A stretch of 64,000 bases of DNA from an uncultured Prevotellaceae bacterium (GTDB taxonomy: Bacteria > Bacteroidota > Bacteroidia > Bacteroidales > Muribaculaceae): the NCBI GenBank assembly GCA_900318065.1, contig ONIY01000006.1, forward strand, positions 1-64,000. The letters are read 5' to 3'. Each line of letters opens with the position of its first letter. The first letter of the stretch is position 1. Positions 59,412 to 64,000 of the stretch are shown here, piece by piece. The notes under the pieces were generated by a model. It saw only the letters and a program-made list of their open reading frames with translations, was not told the origin of the DNA and searched no databases. Made by a program: the position numbers and the translations under genes.

Positions 59412-60166
59412 GATATCCTCATAGTGAATCCAATCGCCATCATAGTCTTCAAAATCTCTTCAAAATCGTCTAAGTCCTCACTGTCGCAACTCATTTCAGA
59501 TCCATGATAATAGACAGTAACAGTATCGGCCACATCACGATCATGATATTCATCGTAAGCGCTCTCTTCATCCTCAATCTCGCCGTTCGTAGTGTCCAAG
59601 CGATATTGATAGTCGCAATCAGAATAATTGTAGGCTACATTATCATCCATGTTATACCACTTGAACGAGTCCTGGTAACTGAGATAATCACCCCAGTCCA
59701 AGTCACATGAAATAGTGAATCTCTTGCAGTTAAGTGAGTTTCCTTCATTATCGACGAAACCTCTTGAATTTCCACAGTCTGCCCCGACGAACTTATATCC
59801 GTCAATCTGGTTGTCTTGAATTAAAGAATCAACAAGTGCTCTCTTAAGAATCTCGTTGGAATCTGATGAGTACTGCCTTTCACACAGCCTCCAAACTTTC
59901 CCGTCCTCGTCTTTTGCGGCAGTATAAATCACAGCTCTCGCAATCACTTTATCGTTCTTATTGGTGAGATATGCTGCTTTTGCCTTGACTGCATCACTAT
60001 AGAAAGATGAAAGTCCACGGCCGGTCATGCATGAATGAAAATCACCTTCACATGCCTCTCTGCTATAAATCTTCTCGAAATTATCGTCAACGTGAAGGGT
60101 GTATTTGGGAAGCGACCCCTGTACATAAACCTGCCAGTCCATGCAGAACTCCTCAGCCAGGAACAC
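59330..60166 (-). CDS. Hypothetical protein, likely 5' part of a split gene
   Basis: A 278-residue frame from GTG 60166. The first ~230 residues are regular (MDWQVYVQGSLPKYTLHVDD, HSCMTGRGLSSFYSDAVKAK, GSEMSCDSEDLDDFEEIL). The last ~45 residues change to a hydrophobic non-native tail where it overlaps the zinc-ribbon gene in another frame. Open frame also continues upstream to the stop of the 60254 gene without ATG (KKAGRFYTQLIEETSIGKAL). Corrected, the protein would be about 390 residues or more. Function unknown. Confidence 0.6.
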   Translation of the reverse strand: MFLAEEFCMDWQVYVQGSLPKYTLHVDDNFEKIYSREACEGDFHSCMTGRGLSSFYSDAVKAKAAYLTNKNDKVIARAVIYTAAKDEDGKVWRLCERQYSSDSNEILKRALVDSLIQDNQIDGYKFVGADCGNSRGFVDNEGNSLNCKRFTISCDLDWGDYLSYQDSFKWYNMDDNVAYNYSDCDYQYRLDTTNGEIEDEESAYDEYHDRDVADTVTVYYHGSEMSCDSEDLDDFEEILKTMMAIGFTMRISWIVLIALDVFLILSITHETSTLTVIC

Positions 60167-60253
60167 TTTTACCTGTTGTGGAAGTGCTTTACCAATTGAT
60201 GTTTCCTCGATAAGCTGGGTATAGAATCGACCCGCCTTCTTTTTGAAAATGTC

Positions 60254-60604
60254 TTACCGCTCGTGATTGTAGTAACGAACGAAGCCGATAGTCCCGTCCT
60301 CTGGCACACCTCTGTATTCATCAGTCTCACATATGCCCGAGTAATAGACGTACTTACCTAAAACCACATCATAGGCAAGATTCTCATTCCTGCCTGCCTC
60401 AATGATTTTATTTGTAACCACTTGCTTAAGCTCGGCCATACTTGATATTCCGAGCAAATCGTAGTCACCATGTTCTCGACACCAGCGCCATACCTCTTTC
60501 GACTTAAGTAGCGCCAGTAAGATTTTGTTCCTTCTTGTGCCGTTAGAGATTCCAAATAAACCTTGGAACTCAGTAGCATTGTTAAAACTTCTGATTTTGT
60601 TCAT
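60254..60604 (-). CDS. Hypothetical protein of the host element
   Basis: A 116-residue protein (MNKIRSFNNATEFQGLFGIS, NGTRRNKILLALLKSKEVWR). The next open frame begins in the same register directly after its TAA, so read-through or an ancestral fusion is possible. No family recognised. Confidence 0.6.
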   Translation of the reverse strand: MNKIRSFNNATEFQGLFGISNGTRRNKILLALLKSKEVWRWCREHGDYDLLGISSMAELKQVVTNKIIEAGRNENLAYDVVLGKYVYYSGICETDEYRGVPEDGTIGFVRYYNHER

Positions 60605-60644
60605 TTTTCTTGTCTTTAAAATGTTGATAATTAGTTTGTTTTAA

Positions 60645-60683
60645 ATGAAAAAAGAGGACCCACATTTTGTTGTGAATCCTCTT
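60645..60683 (-). terminator. Terminator behind the DUF3871 gene
   Basis: On the minus strand AAGAGGA (60683-60677) pairs with TCCTCTT (60658-60652), followed by a run of T. It lies 26 bp after the DUF3871 stop. Confidence 0.75.
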
Positions 60684-60708
60684 CGGTTCATGGCTACATA
60701 CGGCCGGC

Positions 60709-61725
60709 TTAACTAATAAACCAGCTATACCCACTGTCTTCGTTTCTTAGTCCCTGTGCTATGCCAAGACTCGTTGTAAGTGCATTCGCCTCTCTTGCCA
60801 GGAAAGTGTCTATATAGCTTCCCTTACATGCACCAGTCAATAGGTTGTAGAAATCCCACATGCTCAGCTCTCCGTTATCGTCGACGCTGAAATTTGGGTC
60901 TCTGTAGTATTGCCTTGCTACATTGTTCACCATTGAATCGGTGATAAGCATCTGCGGTATCTCCCTCTGTATCTTAGCTGGGAGATAATTGTACAGGCGC
61001 ATTTTCCCAAGAATTAATGCGAATTGAGTCTCAGACAGGTAAAGGTCTTCAAGCGATTTCAGCAGGTAGATGTGCTTTGCCATGTCGTAAGTGTCGAGCA
61101 AATGAAGCGAGTGTTGGTAGATCTCGCTTGGTGATATTGCTCTAATCTCGTCTCGATAGCCGTCTGTCCAAATGCATTGGTTACAGCAGACGGTATTCTG
61201 GAAGCCGACAGCGAGTGAAAATTTCTGTGCTGTCAGTCTCCCGTTTAGATTGTCTCGGCCATAGGACTTAACTCCCACGACCGACAAGTTCAGCCTGTTA
61301 CCATTCACGTCCTTATGAATACTAGGCACGTTTATGCAAAAGGCCATTCTCTCGTAATATTGCGTCATTTCATGTGGAAGCAGTTCAGAGCTTTTCTTGT
61401 TAATCGCTTCTGGAATTCTGCCTCGAATAATATGACTTACTCTTACCTGGGGCTCCTCAATTTGCTCTGACCGATAATAGTCACGTATAGCTTGATATGT
61501 TGCCCCGATAAATTGTGAGTGTGATAGAACCGCCTCATTATCTTTTGCGAAATTTGGTATCACACAGACGTTCTGAAGGCTCTCTAAGGTTATAGGTATA
61601 GAGTTAGCCTCGATGAATGGGGATGGTGTTGTGGAATCATCCCCAATGGTTTGATTGTCCACCACTTCTGCAGCTACTATAGGAAGGTAGCTCGGGTGAA
61701 CCATTGTAGTTGTTTGTTCTTCCAT
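60709..61725 (-). CDS. DUF3871 protein
   Basis: A 338-residue protein with the DUF3871 pattern: IRGRIPEAINKKSSELLPHE, YERMAFCINVPSIHKDVNGN, KFSLAVGFQNTVCCNQCIWT and SMWDFYNLLTGACKGSYIDT. It resembles phage/plasmid DUF932-type proteins. It is typical of Bacteroidota conjugative or mobilisable elements; its activity is unknown. Confidence 0.85.
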   Translation of the reverse strand: MEEQTTTMVHPSYLPIVAAEVVDNQTIGDDSTTPSPFIEANSIPITLESLQNVCVIPNFAKDNEAVLSHSQFIGATYQAIRDYYRSEQIEEPQVRVSHIIRGRIPEAINKKSSELLPHEMTQYYERMAFCINVPSIHKDVNGNRLNLSVVGVKSYGRDNLNGRLTAQKFSLAVGFQNTVCCNQCIWTDGYRDEIRAISPSEIYQHSLHLLDTYDMAKHIYLLKSLEDLYLSETQFALILGKMRLYNYLPAKIQREIPQMLITDSMVNNVARQYYRDPNFSVDDNGELSMWDFYNLLTGACKGSYIDTFLAREANALTTSLGIAQGLRNEDSGYSWFIS

Positions 61726-61756
61726 TTTTTCCTTTCTCTTTAAAATGGTTTGTTAA

Positions 61757-61924
61757 TTACTTCGGCGGCGGTCTCAATTTCTGATACGCCTGCCATAATT
61801 TTTTGCTTTGTTTGATAATCGTTGCTATAGTCTCAAGCCCGATTACAATAATGTCGATGATGTTGCCCTTGTCATTTGTCGATTTCTTCTTCGTCGCACT
61901 CTTCTTCGGGGCCATCTTCATCAT
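61757..61924 (-). CDS. Small basic protein
   Basis: A 55-residue protein from ATG 61924 (MMKMAPKKSATKKKSTNDKG) with a hydrophobic middle (NIIDIIVIGLETIATIIKQS). A longer frame reaches 61987 but overlaps the neighbouring gene. It is 31 bp ahead of the DUF3871 start. Function unknown. Confidence 0.45.
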   Translation of the reverse strand: MMKMAPKKSATKKKSTNDKGNIIDIIVIGLETIATIIKQSKKLWQAYQKLRPPPK

Positions 61925-62048
61925 CGACAGTCTCTTTCTCGTCTTTTGTTTGTTTTTGTGGTCTAAAGCGGTCCCATAACTCAACACCTAAATTCATGAT
62001 GAGCATTGCCGCTGCCACAATGTTTAATGATTTAATAGTTTTCTCCAT
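61872..62048 (-). CDS. Small acidic protein with hydrophobic N-terminus
   Basis: A 58-residue protein (MEKTIKSLNIVAAAMLIMNL, then VELWDRFRPQKQTKDEKETV and a very acidic end). It overlaps the next small gene by 53 bp in another frame. The two together look like a basic/acidic pair. Function unknown. Confidence 0.5.
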   Translation of the reverse strand: MEKTIKSLNIVAAAMLIMNLGVELWDRFRPQKQTKDEKETVDDEDGPEEECDEEEIDK

Positions 62049-62402
62049 GTTTTGTCTCTCTTGTTATTGTGTTTAGTTAATAATATGTTATAATTCTCTC
62101 AATTATAAGGGGATAAGTCGAAATGAGAAAAATCAAAATCAATGCATTCTTAATCATCAAAAGTTGTAGATGTAGTGCTATAAGTCCCGAAAAAAATCGA
62201 GTTATAGCTCACTATCTCGTCTCAAAAATCCTACATTCTTCTGAAAATCACCATGTTGTATTTTTGGACTTTTATGGAATTGTATTGGGGGGAGCAGCAA
62301 GAAATTTACCACATTTCTGCACTAATCTTATAAAAAACATGCTTATATTTTTCTGGAATCGGTATTTTTTGTATATTTGCAGAAAAAAAATAAAGCACTT
62401 TT
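62049..62402 (+). other. Intergenic region with a promoter for the ATPase_2 gene
   Basis: This 354-bp region separates the leftward element genes from the rightward ATPase. It has the -7 box TATATTTG at 62372-62379, 24 bp before the ATG, inside the left repeat of that gene. A 110-codon frame across it is not convincing. Confidence 0.5.
62335..62370. repeat. Left flanking repeat of the ATPase_2 gene
   Basis: AAAACATGCTTAT begins a ~36-bp block that recurs with about six mismatches at 63867-63901 (direct repeat). Within it TGCTTATATTTTTCTGG (62340-62356) is a perfect 17-bp inverted match to 63911-63927. The repeat overlaps the promoter of the gene. Confidence 0.7.
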
Positions 62403-63845
62403 ATGGGAATAATTGGTCGAGAAAAAGAGATAGCAGAACTATATCAGTTATATGATAGCGGCAAATCAGAGTTTGTGGCAGTATATGGTCGTCGCCGTGT
62501 CGGGAAGACTTTTCTTGTTGACGAAAGTCTGAAAGGAAAAATCACTTTTCGCCATGCGGGTCTCTCTCCTGTTGACAAAGAGAACAGTAAGAACAGTTTG
62601 AAATATCAACTTCGCCAGTTCTATATTTCTCTTCAGCAGCATGGCATGAAGAGGAGCAAGTGTCCTACCTCATGGATGGAGGCATTCTTTCTGTTGTCAC
62701 AATTTCTCGAGAATCACGATACAGGTAAGAGGCAAGTGGTATTTCTTGATGAGCTGCCATGGCTCGACACTCCCAAATCGGGATTCATCACAGCTTTTGA
62801 GGGATTCTGGAACTCTTGGGCATGCCATCGCGACAACCTCATGCTTATTGTGTGTGGATCGGCAAACTCTTGGATGCTCAACAACTTAGTAAACAATCAT
62901 GGTGGACTATATGGACGCATTACTTGGGAAATAAAGCTTCATCCATTCAAACTTTCTGAATGTGAGCAGTTTTACAAGAGTCAGGACTTAAACATGACCC
63001 GTTACGACATAGTGCAGAGCTATATGATTCTTGGTGGTATTCCTTATTACATGAGATATTTAAGAAAAGAGTTCAGCCTTGCGCAGAATCTTGACGCACT
63101 GTTCTTTGCCGAAGATGCACGATTGCGTGATGAATACAATCGCTTATTTGCATCGGTGTTTTCCAATCCCGAAGAAATGAAACGGATTGTAGAACTGCTT
63201 GCCACAAGACATTCGGGTTTCACACGCAAAGAACTGATTGATTTGGGACATTTCAAAGATAGCGGATATTTCTCTAAAATGCTTATGGCACTTATTGCAA
63301 GCGACTTCATTCAGACTTATGTGCCTTTCGGGAAATCAAAACGCGATTTAATGTACAAGCTGACCGACCACTTCTGTCTCTTCTATCTGAGGTTTGTTGA
63401 GAACAGAACTGAGCTTGACCCAGAGTTCTGGATGCATAATGTGAATGCACCGGCCATCAATAGTTGGCGTGGTATCGCTTTTGAGGAAGTCTGCTTCAAT
63501 CATGTTTATCAAATCAAGGCAGCATTAAGTATACTTGGAGTGTCATCCACACAGTCGCCATTAATAATAAAAGGTGATGGTGACAAAGAGGGCACTCAGA
63601 TAGACCTCATTATTAACAGAAAGGATAATGTTGCAAGCGTGTGTGAGATGAAGTTTTACAATGCACCGTTTACAGTTAATAAGGAATATCACTTCAAGAT
63701 TGTCCAACGTAATAACCAATTGGCCGAACTGCTGCCTCGACATGCTTCAATACATAACGTGCTTGTCTCAACTTATGGTATCAAAGACAATGAGTACAGC
63801 GGAGACTTTCAGTCTGTGGTATGCCTTGACGATTTATTTAGATAA
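62403..63845 (+). CDS. ATPase_2/DUF234 protein (P-loop ATPase with nuclease-like C-terminus)
   Basis: A 480-residue protein. The N-terminus has VYGRRRVGKTFLVDES (Walker A) and VVFLDELPWLDT (Walker B), the ATPase_2 family. A winged-helix region follows near residue 270 (HSGFTRKELIDLGHFKDSGY). The C-terminal DUF234 has GTQIDLIINRKDNVASVCEM and KFYNA, a D...ExK pattern of PD-(D/E)XK nucleases. These genes are common, often multi-copy, in Bacteroidales; their role is unclear. Its own flanking repeats suggest it moves or duplicates as a unit. Confidence 0.85.
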   Translation: MGIIGREKEIAELYQLYDSGKSEFVAVYGRRRVGKTFLVDESLKGKITFRHAGLSPVDKENSKNSLKYQLRQFYISLQQHGMKRSKCPTSWMEAFFLLSQFLENHDTGKRQVVFLDELPWLDTPKSGFITAFEGFWNSWACHRDNLMLIVCGSANSWMLNNLVNNHGGLYGRITWEIKLHPFKLSECEQFYKSQDLNMTRYDIVQSYMILGGIPYYMRYLRKEFSLAQNLDALFFAEDARLRDEYNRLFASVFSNPEEMKRIVELLATRHSGFTRKELIDLGHFKDSGYFSKMLMALIASDFIQTYVPFGKSKRDLMYKLTDHFCLFYLRFVENRTELDPEFWMHNVNAPAINSWRGIAFEEVCFNHVYQIKAALSILGVSSTQSPLIIKGDGDKEGTQIDLIINRKDNVASVCEMKFYNAPFTVNKEYHFKIVQRNNQLAELLPRHASIHNVLVSTYGIKDNEYSGDFQSVVCLDDLFR

Positions 63846-63866
63846 TTGTGGAATAAAAACCGACAA

Positions 63867-63927
63867 AAACATGCTTATGATTTACTAGAATTGGCATTTT
63901 AACCCTGATCCCAGAAAAATATAAGCA
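63867..63927. repeat. Right flanking repeats of the ATPase_2 gene
   Basis: The direct copy AAAACATGCTTATGATTTAC starts here (63867-63901), and CCAGAAAAATATAAGCA (63911-63927) is the exact 17-bp complement of the left block. Both lie within 85 bp of the stop codon. Confidence 0.7.
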
Positions 63928-63946
63928 CTTCTTATTTTTCAAAAAT

Positions 63947-63980
63947 CAGCCATTTTCGAGATTTTTTTTGAAAACGGCTG
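63947..63980 (+). terminator. Terminator-like hairpin after the ATPase_2 gene
   Basis: CAGCCATTTTC (63947-63957) pairs with GAAAACGGCTG (63970-63980) with one mismatch around a T-rich loop. No long T tract follows, so it may be a weak terminator or part of the repeat unit. Confidence 0.45.
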
Positions 63981-64000
63981 AATTTTCCGAAGGTGCGAAA

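Overview
The window is a chromosomal segment of a Bacteroidota bacterium, most likely Bacteroidales (Bacteroides/Prevotella-like). The signs are the TAnnTTTG -7 promoter boxes, the family content (DUF3871, Kiwa/RloAB/AbiH defence genes, an ATPase_2/DUF234 gene) and the AT-rich host DNA that contrasts with the GC-richer phage. I see no rRNA, tRNA or CRISPR array.

Layout. (1) 1-4551, minus strand: a compact defence operon with a RloA-like AAA ATPase, a RloB-like protein, a 4-TM protein and partner that look like Kiwa KwaA/KwaB, an AbiH-family gene, and a partial ORF at the window edge. (2) 4552-7850: decaying genes. They include a frameshifted leucine-rich-repeat remnant, an ATPase whose P-loop codons sit on the wrong strand because of a 138-bp in-frame inversion, and a broken AlbA/HATPase-type gene. 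(3) 7852-11959, minus: a three-gene cassette of a membrane protein, an MBL-fold hydrolase with a Gly/Ser-rich tail, and an E2-E1-JAB triple fusion. This is a ubiquitin-like conjugation/deconjugation system without an obvious ubiquitin or CD-NTase. Divergent from it is an orphan RloA-like ATPase (12155-13531). (4) 14316-14781 and 55963-62048: two halves of one host mobile element. A serine recombinase gene is cut in two, its 5' part at 55963-56377 and its 3' part at 14552-14781.

(5) 14782-55957: a complete 41.2-kb Mu-like transposable prophage inserted in that recombinase. It is flanked by a 5-bp duplication CCTCT, and removing it restores the recombinase frame exactly. Its order is: left-end repeats, CI/LexA-type repressor, early genes, MuA-like transposase, MuB-like ATPase, GemA, Gam, virion morphogenesis gene, a leftward block (MuF, portal, gp36, terminase), then a rightward block (protease-scaffold, capsid, amidase, overlapping spanin-like pair, tail tube, frameshifting tail chaperones, tape measure, tail tip, adhesin). 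The two blocks diverge from a shared control region at about 30293-30489.

(6) 44605-53821: a diversity-generating retroelement (DGR) inside the phage. The 3' end of the 2293-residue tail adhesin holds a 121-bp variable repeat. A 121-bp template repeat lies 246 bp downstream, and the reverse transcriptase follows. All 15 differences between the repeats are at template adenines, so this copy has been diversified. Mu-like DGR phages of Bacteroides (Hankyphage) are known, and this appears to be a relative.

(7) The right edge (62335-63930) carries an ATPase_2/DUF234 gene bracketed by related direct and inverted repeats.

Together the window records layered mobile DNA: a defence island beside a serine-recombinase element, which was then invaded by a Mu-like phage that carries its own receptor-switching device and a DNA adenine methylase.
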